Of a stretch of DNA of 35,248 nucleotides, positions 1-7,470 are shown piece after piece; the first letter of the stretch is position 1; each line of letters begins with the position of its first letter. Origin of the DNA: Clostridia bacterium. Its GTDB lineage: Bacteria > Bacillota > Peptococcia > Peptococcales > SKKY01. The translations under genes were made by a program, and so were the position numbers. The stretch covers positions 1 through 35,248 of the forward strand of contig RZYW01000012.1 in assembly GCA_009930175.1 (NCBI GenBank), written 5' to 3'. The notes beneath the pieces are model-generated. The model searched no databases and had not been told where the DNA came from. It worked only from the letters and a program-made list of their open reading frames with translations.

Positions 1-130
1 TCTATTATCAAATAGCGATTTTGATGCTACAAGGAGATTCCTTATCCATTAAATATCTTTATTTTTTCCCTTGACATTTAATAGCTGGTCTCCTTTTAAT
101 TTCTTAGTGTATTTATAACCATATAAGAGA

Positions 131-136
131 TATAAT
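131..136 (+). promoter_or_regulatory. Candidate -10 box upstream of sdaAA
   Basis: A perfect TATAAT lies 32 nt before the serine dehydratase start codon, but there is no good -35 hexamer 16-18 nt upstream. Bases 1-130 hold no credible coding region: all frames close quickly. They contain a short AAGGA/TCCTT hairpin near 31-43 followed by a T-rich stretch, which may be the end of an upstream transcript. This is a weak call. Confidence 0.3.
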
Positions 137-168
137 AAAACAAAGATTTCAGAAAAAGGTGTAAAAAC

Positions 169-1050
169 ATGAATTATAATTATTTTAGTGAAATTGTTGA
201 GAAGGCTAATCAAAGAAAATGTAAAATAAGCAGTATAGTTAAAGAATGGGAAGAAGAAAAGCAGGAAAAAGATATAGCCGAAATAGTAAAATTAATGTCA
301 GAGCAGTGGCAGGTTATGAAAAGGGCTGTTGACTCTGGATTAAATAATCCTCAAATATCTATGGGAGGGCTCATAGGTGGAGAGGGTAAAAAGATTATTT
401 CTTACATGGAAAAAAATAATAATAATGATATTTATCTTAAATCTGCTGCCAGGGCTTTAGCAGTGGCAGAAGTTAGTGCTTCCATGGGGAAAATTGTTGC
501 AGCACCTACAGCCGGATCAGCGGGAATAATACCAGCTGTTATGTTAGCTTGTATAGAAAAGTATGGATCCTCTGAAGAAGAGATTATTGATGCTTTATTT
601 ACAGCATCTGGCTTGGGAATAGTCATTGCTAAGGGTGCTTCAATTTCTGGTGCAGAGGGCGGATGTCAGGCTGAGTGTGGTTCAGCAGGAGCAATGGCAG
701 CGGCAGCGGCGGCAGAGCTTATGGGGGGGAGTCCTCAGGCATCCTCAAATGCTGCAGCCATGGTGTTGAAGAATGTTTTGGGGCTGGTTTGTGATCCTGT
801 AGCTGGCCTTGTTGAAGTTCCCTGTGCTAAAAGGAATGTTATGGGAACTACTTTAGCCATAGTCTCTGCGGAAATGGCTGTGGCAGGTGTAACTAGTGTT
901 ATTCCTCTTGATGAGGTAATAGCTGCAATGGATTCTATAGGGAAATCTTTACCAGCTATTTTAAGAGAAACAGGAAAAGGTGGGTTGGCAGTTACGCCAA
1001 CAGGATTGGAAATTGAAAAAAGAGTAAAGGGAGAAAAGAAAAATGTCTAA
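169..1050 (+). CDS. sdaAA: L-serine dehydratase, iron-sulfur-dependent, alpha subunit
   Basis: Catalytic alpha subunit (293 aa, usual family length) of the two-subunit, [4Fe-4S]-dependent L-serine deaminase, which turns L-serine into pyruvate and ammonia in the cytosol. The family core is clear: AAPTAGSAGIIPA (about residues 111-123), SGAEGGCQAECGSAGA (160-175) and GLVCDPVAGLVEVPC (205-219). C166, C170, C208 and C219 include the expected cluster ligands. The start follows an AAAAAGGTG Shine-Dalgarno region. The partner gene sdaAB normally lies immediately upstream; here at least 150 nt upstream are apparently non-coding, so the beta subunit is outside the window or elsewhere. The 3' end overlaps the next gene by 8 nt, so the two are probably co-translated. 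Confidence 0.95.
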   Translation: MNYNYFSEIVEKANQRKCKISSIVKEWEEEKQEKDIAEIVKLMSEQWQVMKRAVDSGLNNPQISMGGLIGGEGKKIISYMEKNNNNDIYLKSAARALAVAEVSASMGKIVAAPTAGSAGIIPAVMLACIEKYGSSEEEIIDALFTASGLGIVIAKGASISGAEGGCQAECGSAGAMAAAAAAELMGGSPQASSNAAAMVLKNVLGLVCDPVAGLVEVPCAKRNVMGTTLAIVSAEMAVAGVTSVIPLDEVIAAMDSIGKSLPAILRETGKGGLAVTPTGLEIEKRVKGEKKNV

Positions 1051-1717
1051 AAAGAAAGTTATATTTATTCTAATTTTATTAGTTGGGGCTTTATTAAGCT
1101 CAGGCTGTGTGGACGGTCAGGTTGATATTAAAGTAAATGGGGATGGGTCTGGAGATCTGTCATATGCAATGGTTATAGATAAAAGGAACTATGATCCTGA
1201 GTTGCTTGAGGAATACATTAAAAAGCTAGAGGAAAATCTTTTTACTGTGAAACAAAGAGATATGGGTGAAATTATAATTGTTAATGCCAGCGTTTATCTT
1301 CCTAAATTCAGAACTATTTTTGACCCTACTTCAATCCTTGGTAATGAAGAAGGAAGAATTCCAGTTGAGTTTTCAAAAAACTGGCTTTCAACAGAATATG
1401 TTTTTGATTTTGAATATGATGTTGATAAAGTAAAAGAATTTATTGCACAAGAATTATCACTGGATGAAGTATCTTTTAATACAATGTCATTTTCTGTAAG
1501 ACTTCCTAATGAAGCGAAAGAAAATAATGCTGATGAAATAGACGATAGTGATAACATGTACTCCTGGAAAATTAATAAATCAGGGATGACAAAGGTTTAT
1601 CTTGAAACAAAAACCATAAATAAAATTAGTATGATTGTTACTATTGGTATCCCTATTTTAGCTGGGATTGCCCTATTTAAGGAAAGAAAAAATATTTTTA
1701 AAAAGAAAACAAAATAG
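1043..1717 (+). CDS. Membrane lipoprotein, DUF3153/LppM-like
   Basis: A 224-aa exported protein. The N-terminus has lysines, a hydrophobic stretch and a lipobox (LSSGC), so C22 should be lipidated after cleavage by signal peptidase II. The segment after it (VDIKVNGDGSGDLSYAMVID) resembles the start of the DUF3153/LppM beta-rich domain by eye. Near the C-terminus a hydrophobic helix (about residues 192-212) is followed by a very basic tail (KERKNIFKKKTK), so the protein would be anchored at both ends, lipid outside and helix through the membrane. LppM-type proteins are often built this way. The start has GGGAG 10-15 nt upstream and lies inside the end of sdaAA. Function is unknown; a role in serine metabolism is not implied by the sequence. 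Confidence 0.7.
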   Translation: MSKKKVIFILILLVGALLSSGCVDGQVDIKVNGDGSGDLSYAMVIDKRNYDPELLEEYIKKLEENLFTVKQRDMGEIIIVNASVYLPKFRTIFDPTSILGNEEGRIPVEFSKNWLSTEYVFDFEYDVDKVKEFIAQELSLDEVSFNTMSFSVRLPNEAKENNADEIDDSDNMYSWKINKSGMTKVYLETKTINKISMIVTIGIPILAGIALFKERKNIFKKKTK

Positions 1718-1738
1718 TTTTTCAGCAGGTGATTGTAA

Positions 1739-3448
1739 ATGGAACAAAGTGACAGCTATTTTTTAATTAGTATTTCTTTTCTTGGGGGACTCGGTTTTTT
1801 CTTATACGGCTTGATGGCAATGAGCGAGTCCTTACAGAGGGTAGCGGGAAAGAGAATGAGGTTTTATTTAGAGCATTCCACTAAAACGGTTTTTAGGGGT
1901 TTGCTTTCTGGCGCCATCTTTACTGCATTAATACAGTCATCCAGCGGAACAACAGTACTAATTATTGGACTATTAAATGCCGGTCTTATTAATTTCAGAC
2001 AAGCTGCTACACTAATTATTGGTTCTAATATTGGAACAGTTATAACTGGATTCATTATAGGGATTAAAATTAGTAATTATTCCTTATTATTTGTTGCCCT
2101 GGGAATGTTTTTAAGAATGATGGGAAATAGCAAAATAAGGAAAGAATATGGAAGAGCTATTTTCGGGTTTGGTATATTGTTTTTTGGAATGAATCTTATG
2201 GGTGAGAGCATGTATCCATTAAAGGAAAGCGAATATTTTAATTATTTACTGGAATTTATGGAAACAAATCCTTTTATAGGGCTTTTAGCAGGAACTTTTT
2301 TAACAGCTCTGGTTCAATCCAGCAGTGCAATGGTAGGCATACTGCAAGAAATGTTTTATCAGGAAGTAATAACTTTAAACCAGCTTGTACCAGTTCTCTT
2401 GGGTAGTGCTGTTGGTACTACAATAACAGCAGGACTTGCCAGCTTAAATACTGGGGTAGAGGCCAGGAAGGCAGCGTTCTTTCATTTTCTCTTTAACATA
2501 GTTGGGGCACTTTTCTTTATGCCCCTCTTTATTTCTGGTTTCTTTCTGAATAGTATTGAATTTATATACGATGCTTTTTTAGGAAATTGGGATTTACTGG
2601 ATGGGAAAATGAAAGTGGCATCTTTGAATGCTTATTTTAGAATTGGATATGCCTTGGCATTTATTCCAATTATTAGTTTTTTGGAAGATGTAGTTGAAAA
2701 ATTTGTTAAACCTGATGAAGATGATAAAAATGGTATCTATGGGGTTAATTTGGACATAAGTCTTTTGCAAACTCCCGATCTTGCTTATAAAAATATAAAT
2801 AAAGAGATTCTTCATATGGTTGATTTGGCCAAGGGAAGTATAGAAAATGCTCTTGGAGCATTAAACAGTACACAAAATACTTTGCCTCTTCTTGTAACCA
2901 AGGGCGAGAAACTTGAAAATGCCATTGATACTTTAAGAGAAAATATAAGAGATTATACTGTACAAATTCAAGGCGGGGATCACAAGGAAGGGGATATTTC
3001 CCAGAACACATTTTTTATTTTTGACACAATAAAAAGCTTGGAAAGAATAGGGGATTATGCCCAGAATGTAATAAAAACCATTATATATAAAAAAGAAAAT
3101 AAGATTTTTCTGCCAGAATTTTTTTATGAAAAAATAAATGATCTTGGAGAAGTTATTGTTGAAACTATAGAACTATGTAAAAAGATTATTGAAACTGGTG
3201 ATGAGAGATATATTAATGCTATAGAAGAAAACAGAGGGAAAGCAGATTCAATTTATAAAGAGTTAAGAAACATAAATGTACGGAAATTCAGTTATTATGA
3301 CAATATTAACTATATAAATTATGTAGTTAAAAATATTGGAGATAATTTTTTTAAAGTTCAGCTTAATGTTAATGAAATTGTGGGTAATTATATATATTGT
3401 AAAGAAAGTAATATAAAAGGAAATGAGGGTGATGAGAATGCCGGTTAG
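1739..3448 (+). CDS. Na/Pi cotransporter family protein with PhoU-like C-terminal domain
   Basis: Integral membrane protein (569 aa) of the NptA/PF02690 family, which couples sodium entry to phosphate (or another anion). It has the diagnostic inverted repeat: two QSSS motifs, QSSSGTT at residues 66-72 and QSSSAM at 193-198, each followed by a hydrophobic segment. About eight membrane helices occupy residues 8-320. From about 345 to 560 the protein is soluble, charged and helical, consistent with the PhoU-like domain common in bacterial members. An AGGTG site precedes the ATG. The gap from the lipoprotein gene is 21 nt, and the next gene starts inside this one, so 169-3830 looks like one transcription unit. 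Transport direction and ion cannot be read from sequence. Confidence 0.92.
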   Translation: MEQSDSYFLISISFLGGLGFFLYGLMAMSESLQRVAGKRMRFYLEHSTKTVFRGLLSGAIFTALIQSSSGTTVLIIGLLNAGLINFRQAATLIIGSNIGTVITGFIIGIKISNYSLLFVALGMFLRMMGNSKIRKEYGRAIFGFGILFFGMNLMGESMYPLKESEYFNYLLEFMETNPFIGLLAGTFLTALVQSSSAMVGILQEMFYQEVITLNQLVPVLLGSAVGTTITAGLASLNTGVEARKAAFFHFLFNIVGALFFMPLFISGFFLNSIEFIYDAFLGNWDLLDGKMKVASLNAYFRIGYALAFIPIISFLEDVVEKFVKPDEDDKNGIYGVNLDISLLQTPDLAYKNINKEILHMVDLAKGSIENALGALNSTQNTLPLLVTKGEKLENAIDTLRENIRDYTVQIQGGDHKEGDISQNTFFIFDTIKSLERIGDYAQNVIKTIIYKKENKIFLPEFFYEKINDLGEVIVETIELCKKIIETGDERYINAIEENRGKADSIYKELRNINVRKFSYYDNINYINYVVKNIGDNFFKVQLNVNEIVGNYIYCKESNIKGNEGDENAG

Positions 3449-3830
3449 TCCAGGGCTGTTAGGGTATTTTACTTTGTTCCTGCTATTTTGGGTAGTGCTG
3501 TTTGCAGTATACAAGTATTTCTTTGTAAAGAACCTTTCAAAAAAGCCAAATCCTGTTTATAAGAAGATTTATAAAATTCTAAGGAAAATTCATCCGCTTT
3601 TTGCTTCTGCTTCAATCATACTTGGAAGTTATCATGGGTACCTTATGCTGGGAGGTTTTAGATTTCATACAGGTAGTTTAATAATCATATCTTTAATATA
3701 TATGTTATTAACATTTTTTGCGGGAAAAACAAAAAACCTCAGGACAAAATGGAGGTCATTCCACAAAGCCGGAGGTTTGGTTACAGTTTTTGCTATATTT
3801 ATTCACTATTTCTTTCCGTGGATAATTTAA
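3438..3830 (+). CDS. Small four-helix membrane protein with two HX13H motifs, ferric-reductase/cytochrome-b-like
   Basis: A 130-aa protein that is nearly all membrane: four predicted helices with short loops. I start it at the third in-frame ATG (3438) because GAGGGTG (3425-3431) is well placed for it; earlier in-frame ATGs at 3423 and 3432 overlap that site. Helix 2 runs H52 to H66 and helix 4 runs H109 to H123, each pair spaced HX13H; a further H77 lies in the loop after helix 2. Two helices each carrying HX13H is the bis-heme arrangement of the ferric-reductase-like/NOX transmembrane domain. That family knowledge makes a b-type cytochrome the best guess, without the flavin/NAD domains of true reductases. 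It overlaps the Na/Pi transporter gene by 11 nt and ends 4 nt from the convergent ECF gene. Confidence 0.6.
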   Translation: MPVSPGLLGYFTLFLLFWVVLFAVYKYFFVKNLSKKPNPVYKKIYKILRKIHPLFASASIILGSYHGYLMLGGFRFHTGSLIIISLIYMLLTFFAGKTKNLRTKWRSFHKAGGLVTVFAIFIHYFFPWII

Positions 3831-3834
3831 AACT

Positions 3835-4335
3835 TTAAAATTTGATTTTACCTTTTAGGGCAAGACCGATTGGAATAAAAATTATCATTCCTCCAATGCC
3901 CTGAATAATATTAAAGGGAATTGAAGCAAATGCTATTTCAAAACTATCTACAATTAGTCCTCCCAAGATATAGTAGCCTAAAACCATCCAGATAATACCG
4001 AAAATTATGCCAGTATATGTTCTTATATTAAATACAGGTTCAGTTCCCTGATAGGCAATGTACCCAATAATTAGAGCCATTACAGATTTAACAATAAGAG
4101 TTGGAAATGCCCAAACTGCATATCCGGAAAGTATGTCTGCCAGCATTGATCCAATTCCGGCAGCTACTGCACCATAAAAGGGACCAAAGAAGACAGCGGC
4201 GAAAATGATTATTGTATCGCCCCCGTGAATATATCCACTGGGAATCGGAATTTGAATAATCATAGTTGATACAGTTACTAAGGCAGAAATAAGAGCAGTT
4301 AAAGTGAGTTTTCTTGTAATAGATGTATTATTCAT
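3835..4335 (-). CDS. ECF transporter S component (substrate unknown)
   Basis: Substrate-binding membrane subunit of an energy-coupling-factor vitamin/precursor importer, which works with shared EcfA, EcfA' and EcfT encoded elsewhere. The 166-aa protein has about six hydrophobic helices and the family signature of a GD followed by FGPFYGAVAAGIGSMLADI (after GYIHGGDT). The N-terminal helix contains the small-residue pattern TALISALVTVS, expected for contact with EcfT. I use the ATG at 4335: AAGGATGGG sits 5 nt upstream, whereas the in-frame ATG at 4344 lies within that site. The substrate cannot be assigned. The gene is alone on the minus strand behind a leader of about 350 nt ending in an intrinsic terminator, so transcription attenuation by a ligand is likely. 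Confidence 0.88.
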   Translation of the reverse strand: MNNTSITRKLTLTALISALVTVSTMIIQIPIPSGYIHGGDTIIIFAAVFFGPFYGAVAAGIGSMLADILSGYAVWAFPTLIVKSVMALIIGYIAYQGTEPVFNIRTYTGIIFGIIWMVLGYYILGGLIVDSFEIAFASIPFNIIQGIGGMIIFIPIGLALKGKIKF

Positions 4336-4391
4336 TTTTCCCATCCTTTTTATTTAGTTTTTTTAGTATGGGCATTATAACAGTTTTATAT

Positions 4392-4459
4392 AAAAAAAGG
4401 AATCCGGCTATTCGTTTATTCTAACTTCAGTAAGTCAGTTTAAACCTTCGCCGGATCCT
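4392..4459 (-). terminator. Intrinsic terminator (attenuator) in the ECF gene leader
   Basis: On the minus strand, AGGATCCGGC (4459-4450) pairs with GCCGGATTCCT (4408-4398) with one bulged base, followed by seven U (4398-4392). The intervening sequence folds further: GUUUA/UAAAC and CUGACUU/AAGUUAG stack inside the hairpin. It ends about 57 nt before the ECF start codon, the usual place for an attenuator rather than an end-of-gene terminator. Confidence 0.8.
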
Positions 4460-4690
4460 CTAATAAGTGGCTGTACTGCAAATTCAGTACCTCCTTTATA
4501 TTATTAGGTGCTGCTTCTTAGTTTTCCTCCATTTTCATTGCCCCTTGAATGCTGAAAACTTTTTTTACATGAGCACTTAAGTCGCTCCAAACTCAATTTT
4601 CTGGAATCTTTCCTCTGAATTCTTAGAGTTCAAGATGGAGGGAATTATAAGTTTTGCACCTCAGGAAGAGTTATGACTCTTTCCCTATCT
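4460..4690 (-). promoter_or_regulatory. Structured 5' leader, candidate riboswitch of unassigned class
   Basis: About 230 nt of untranslated RNA between a strong promoter and the attenuator. Helices visible on the minus strand: a 5' hairpin AGAGU/ACUCU; a closing helix AGGUGC (4661-4656) with GCACCU (4511-4506); inside it two arms, one with ACUUA/UAAGU then CUCCA/UGGAG, the other with AGUUUUC/GAAAACU then CAUU/AAUG; after it CUAAUAA (4507-4501) with UUAUUAG (4466-4460), capped by GUACUG/CAGUAC (4490-4473). The layout (junction, then helix abutting a terminator) suits an aptamer plus expression platform. I do not recognise the class: the conserved cores of TPP, FMN, cobalamin, SAM, lysine, glycine, preQ1-I and T-box elements are not evident. 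It also holds a six-codon reading frame (4538-4518). Confidence 0.6.
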
Positions 4691-4692
4691 AG

Positions 4693-4721
4693 ATATTACA
4701 ATAAAAAAGTTTTAAAGTCAA
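4693..4721 (-). promoter_or_regulatory. Promoter of the ECF S-component leader
   Basis: Minus-strand TTGACT (4721-4716), 17-nt spacer, TAATAT (4698-4693), close to the sigma-A consensus. Transcription would start near 4686, about 350 nt ahead of the coding sequence. Confidence 0.75.
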
Positions 4722-4772
4722 TACTTTTTCCGAATTTTCTGAAAATATTATCATTACAAATAGTTTTCAGGC

Positions 4773-4800
4773 TTGAAAGGAGAAGTTATTGTGTTATAAT
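4773..4800 (+). promoter_or_regulatory. serA promoter
   Basis: TTGAAA (4773-4778), 16-nt spacer, perfect TATAAT (4795-4800) preceded by TGT, making an extended -10. It is divergent from the ECF leader promoter, with the two -35 boxes about 50 nt apart. The start site would be near 4807, leaving a 5' UTR of roughly 50 nt. Confidence 0.75.
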
Positions 4801-4857
4801 ATGTAAAAGTTTTTTCTGAGAAAACATTTGTTTTTCCCGGGAGGAATTAAAAAATGA

Positions 4858-6465
4858 ATGGGGGCTATTCTTCAAATGGAAAAATTTAAAGTAATTGTAT
4901 CTGAAACTATGTCTGATGAGGGTCTGGCGGTTTTACAAGAATCTTTGGAGGTAGTTGATGGTACGAAGATGAGCCGGCAGGAGCTTCTTGATGTAATTGG
5001 TGAATTTGATGCTTTGATAGTTAGAAGCGCAACACAAGTTAATGAAGAACTTCTATCCAGAGCTACAAAATTAAAAGTTGTTGGCAGAGCGGGAAACGGG
5101 ATTGATAATATTGTTTTAGACGCAGCAACAAAATATGGAGTTGTTGTAGCTAATACTCCTGAAAGTAACACTGTATCCGCAGCTGAGCATGCAGTTGCTC
5201 TTTTACTTGCTTCCGCAAGAAATATCCCAGCTGCAGATCGTCAGTTAAAATCGGGAGAATGGGATCGTTCGTTTTTTAAAGGTACAGAACTATTTGGTAA
5301 AACTATTGGTGTAATTGGGTTGGGGAAAATTGGATCTCTTGTGGCAACAAGATTAAAAGCTTTCCAAACTACAGTTATTGCTTATGACCCATATATAACA
5401 GATGAAAGATTTAAACAATTTGGTGCAGAAAAAGTTGAGACCCTTGAAGAACTTCTTAAGAGGTCTGACATTATCACTATACACACGCCAAAAACTCCTG
5501 AAACAAATGGAATGATAGATGAGCCGCAGTTTGAGTTAATGAAGCAGGGAATCCGTCTTGTGAATGATGCAAGGGGAGGAATAATTAAAGAGTCAGCCTT
5601 GATAAAGTATCTTGATAATGGAAAAGTGAGAAGTGCGGCACTTGATGTTCATGAAAAAGAACCAAGTGGTAATCATAATTTAATGGGAAGACCTAATGTT
5701 GTTGTAACCCCTCATATTGGTGCTGATACAGATGAAGCACAGGAAAATGTTGGTGTTACTATTGCAAACCAGGTAATAGCAGCACTAAAAGGCGAAGTAG
5801 TTGCAAATGCTGTTAACTTACCAACACTAAACAGAGAACATATGGCTGCTTTAAAACCGTATATTCTTGCTTTGGAAAAATTTGGCAAAATATACTTCCA
5901 GTTAAGAAATGAAGCTATTGAAACTATAACAGTAAAATATTATGGTAAACTGGCTTCTCAGGAAACAGAAATGCTTACTCTTGCTGCGGTTAAGGGAGTA
6001 TTGGAACCTGTAATTCTTGATAAAGTAAACTATGTTAATGCAAAGCTTATTGCTGAACAAAGAGGAATAACAATTGGTGAAAAGAAAAGTGAAGAACCAT
6101 ATGCTGGCTACAATGAATTTGTAAAAATCAGCATTAAAACAAAAACTGATAAATTTTCAATTGCAGGTAATGTTGATGCAAAGGGAGAGGCTAAGATATT
6201 GGAAATTGAAGGTTACTCAATGGATCTTACTCCAAGTAAATATATGCTGTTTATTAAAAACCTTGACGTTCCTGGGGTAATTGGAAAACTTGGAACAATT
6301 CTTGGACAGGAAGATATTAACATTGCTACAATGCAGGTAGGAAGAGATTTAGAGACTAAAAAAGCTTTAATGGTAATGGGTATAGATAATGAGTGTTCCA
6401 AAGAATCTTTGGAAAAAATTGGACAGCTGGAAAACATTACAATGGTTAAACTTGTAATAATGTAA
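4858..6465 (+). CDS. serA: D-3-phosphoglycerate dehydrogenase (long form with ACT domain)
   Basis: First step of serine synthesis: 3-phosphoglycerate plus NAD+ to 3-phosphohydroxypyruvate. The 535-aa length and domain order (substrate/NAD domain to about 320, intervening ASB-type domain, C-terminal ACT domain from about 460) fit the long PGDH type. Visible motifs are GRAGNGIDN, the Rossmann GLGKIGS, catalytic Arg in NDARGG, Glu in HEKEP and His in TPHIG; the ACT domain begins near NLDVPGVIGKLG and could bind serine for feedback. The start is uncertain: GGGAGG (4839-4844) is best spaced for an out-of-frame ATG at 4854, 13 nt from this ATG, and homologues usually begin near MEKFKV, an ATG at 4876. 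serC is not adjacent. It is transcribed alone, between its own promoter and terminator. Confidence 0.95.
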   Translation: MGAILQMEKFKVIVSETMSDEGLAVLQESLEVVDGTKMSRQELLDVIGEFDALIVRSATQVNEELLSRATKLKVVGRAGNGIDNIVLDAATKYGVVVANTPESNTVSAAEHAVALLLASARNIPAADRQLKSGEWDRSFFKGTELFGKTIGVIGLGKIGSLVATRLKAFQTTVIAYDPYITDERFKQFGAEKVETLEELLKRSDIITIHTPKTPETNGMIDEPQFELMKQGIRLVNDARGGIIKESALIKYLDNGKVRSAALDVHEKEPSGNHNLMGRPNVVVTPHIGADTDEAQENVGVTIANQVIAALKGEVVANAVNLPTLNREHMAALKPYILALEKFGKIYFQLRNEAIETITVKYYGKLASQETEMLTLAAVKGVLEPVILDKVNYVNAKLIAEQRGITIGEKKSEEPYAGYNEFVKISIKTKTDKFSIAGNVDAKGEAKILEIEGYSMDLTPSKYMLFIKNLDVPGVIGKLGTILGQEDINIATMQVGRDLETKKALMVMGIDNECSKESLEKIGQLENITMVKLVIM

Positions 6466-6490
6466 TTTAATAATAATTTTCAAAATTTAG

Positions 6491-6517
6491 CCCCGTTTTT
6501 AAGACGGGGTTTTTTTT
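6491..6517 (+). terminator. serA intrinsic terminator
   Basis: CCCCGT (6491-6496) pairs with ACGGGG (6504-6509) around a 7-nt loop, followed by eight T (6510-6517), 25 nt past the serA stop codon. Confidence 0.9.
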
Positions 6518-6570
6518 ATTTAATAAAGTATTATAATTAAATAATAAGAATAAAAAAGGGGCTGATAAAT

Positions 6571-7455
6571 ATGAAACTAGTAACATTTCAGACTGAGGGA
6601 AAAGAAAAAACAGGCATCCTTGAGGGTGACCGTGTTATTGAAATAATATCCTCTCAGGGTAAATCCCTTAATAATATGCTTGATTTAATTGATGCTGTTG
6701 GAGAAAAAGATAATATTATTAATTTTCCATTAATTCAGGATTTGGATCAAGGTAAGATTTATGAAATCAATGATGTAAAAATACTTGCTCCTGTCAGATA
6801 CCCAAGAAGAAATTTCTTTTGTCTTGGTATGAATTATGCAGATCATGCAAAAGAAGTAGCTTTTACTGAAACAGAAAAAAAACCTGAAGTACCAAAATTC
6901 CCCGTATATTTTAGCAAACTTGCTTACCCTGCTTTGGAAGACAAGGGTATTATTCCATACGATGAAGAACTTACAAAAATGGTTGATTATGAAGTTGAAT
7001 TAGCGGTTATAATTGGTAAAGAAGGAAAAGATATAAAAGAAGATGAAGCATTGAATTATGTTTTTGGGTATACTATTGCCAATGATATTTCTGCTAGAAA
7101 TCTTCAAGGAAAACATGGACAGTGGTTTAAAGGTAAATCTGTTGATAATTATGCTCCTCTTGGACCATACATTCTTACCGCTGATGAGTTGGAAAATCCC
7201 TCGGGACTTCAGTTGAAATGTTATGTTAATGATGAGTTAAGACAAAATGCCAACACAAAAGATTTAGTCTTTTCGATTCCTCGTGTAATTAGCGATCTTT
7301 CCCGAGGTCTTACCCTTAGAAGAGGGGATGTAATTCTAACAGGTACTCCATCAGGAGTAGGTCTTGGCTTCAAACCATATAAATTTGTTAAATCTGGTGA
7401 TGTAATTCGCTGTGAAATAGATAAATTAGGTAGTTTAACAACTTATATTAAATAA
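6571..7455 (+). CDS. Fumarylacetoacetate hydrolase (FAH) family protein
   Basis: Cytosolic metal-dependent enzyme of the FAH superfamily, which includes acylpyruvate hydrolases, 2-oxo-hept-3-ene-dioate hydratases and oxaloacetate decarboxylases; the exact reaction cannot be told from sequence. It has 294 aa: a small N-terminal domain (about 1-70) and the FAH domain (about 78-294). Family motifs are FCLGMNYADHAKE (H92), DYEVELAVIIGKEG with the metal ligands E141 and E143, ANDISARN with D172, DNYAPLGPY, and TPSGVGLG near the C-terminus. GGGG precedes the ATG. A TATAAT at 6532-6537 may be its -10 box but lacks a good -35. The next gene follows after 15 nt, so the two are probably co-transcribed although one product is cytosolic and the other exported. 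Confidence 0.88.
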   Translation: MKLVTFQTEGKEKTGILEGDRVIEIISSQGKSLNNMLDLIDAVGEKDNIINFPLIQDLDQGKIYEINDVKILAPVRYPRRNFFCLGMNYADHAKEVAFTETEKKPEVPKFPVYFSKLAYPALEDKGIIPYDEELTKMVDYEVELAVIIGKEGKDIKEDEALNYVFGYTIANDISARNLQGKHGQWFKGKSVDNYAPLGPYILTADELENPSGLQLKCYVNDELRQNANTKDLVFSIPRVISDLSRGLTLRRGDVILTGTPSGVGLGFKPYKFVKSGDVIRCEIDKLGSLTTYIK

Positions 7456-7470
7456 TTTCAGGGAGGAACA

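Noticed and set aside
1-74. Short open frames at the left edge that might be the tail of an upstream gene
   Set aside because: The frames end within 15, 52 or 74 bases and their residues match no serine dehydratase beta subunit or other protein I recognise; too little sequence to call.
71-76. TTGACA as a -35 for sdaAA
   Set aside because: Seventeen bases downstream there is only TTTTAA, a poor -10, and the good TATAAT at 131 is too far away.
60-105. Minus-strand 11-codon frame behind an AAAAGGAG site
   Set aside because: Spacing is acceptable but the peptide (MSREKIKIFNG) is too short and has no support from context.
4392-4690. Lysine riboswitch or T-box in the ECF leader
   Set aside because: GAGGUGCAAAACUU resembles the start of the lysine aptamer, but the central GCCGAAG element and the GGCUGU/GGAGGGC parts are not in order; GGCGAAGG occurs only within the terminator. 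The T-box sequence (GGUGGNACCGCG) is absent.
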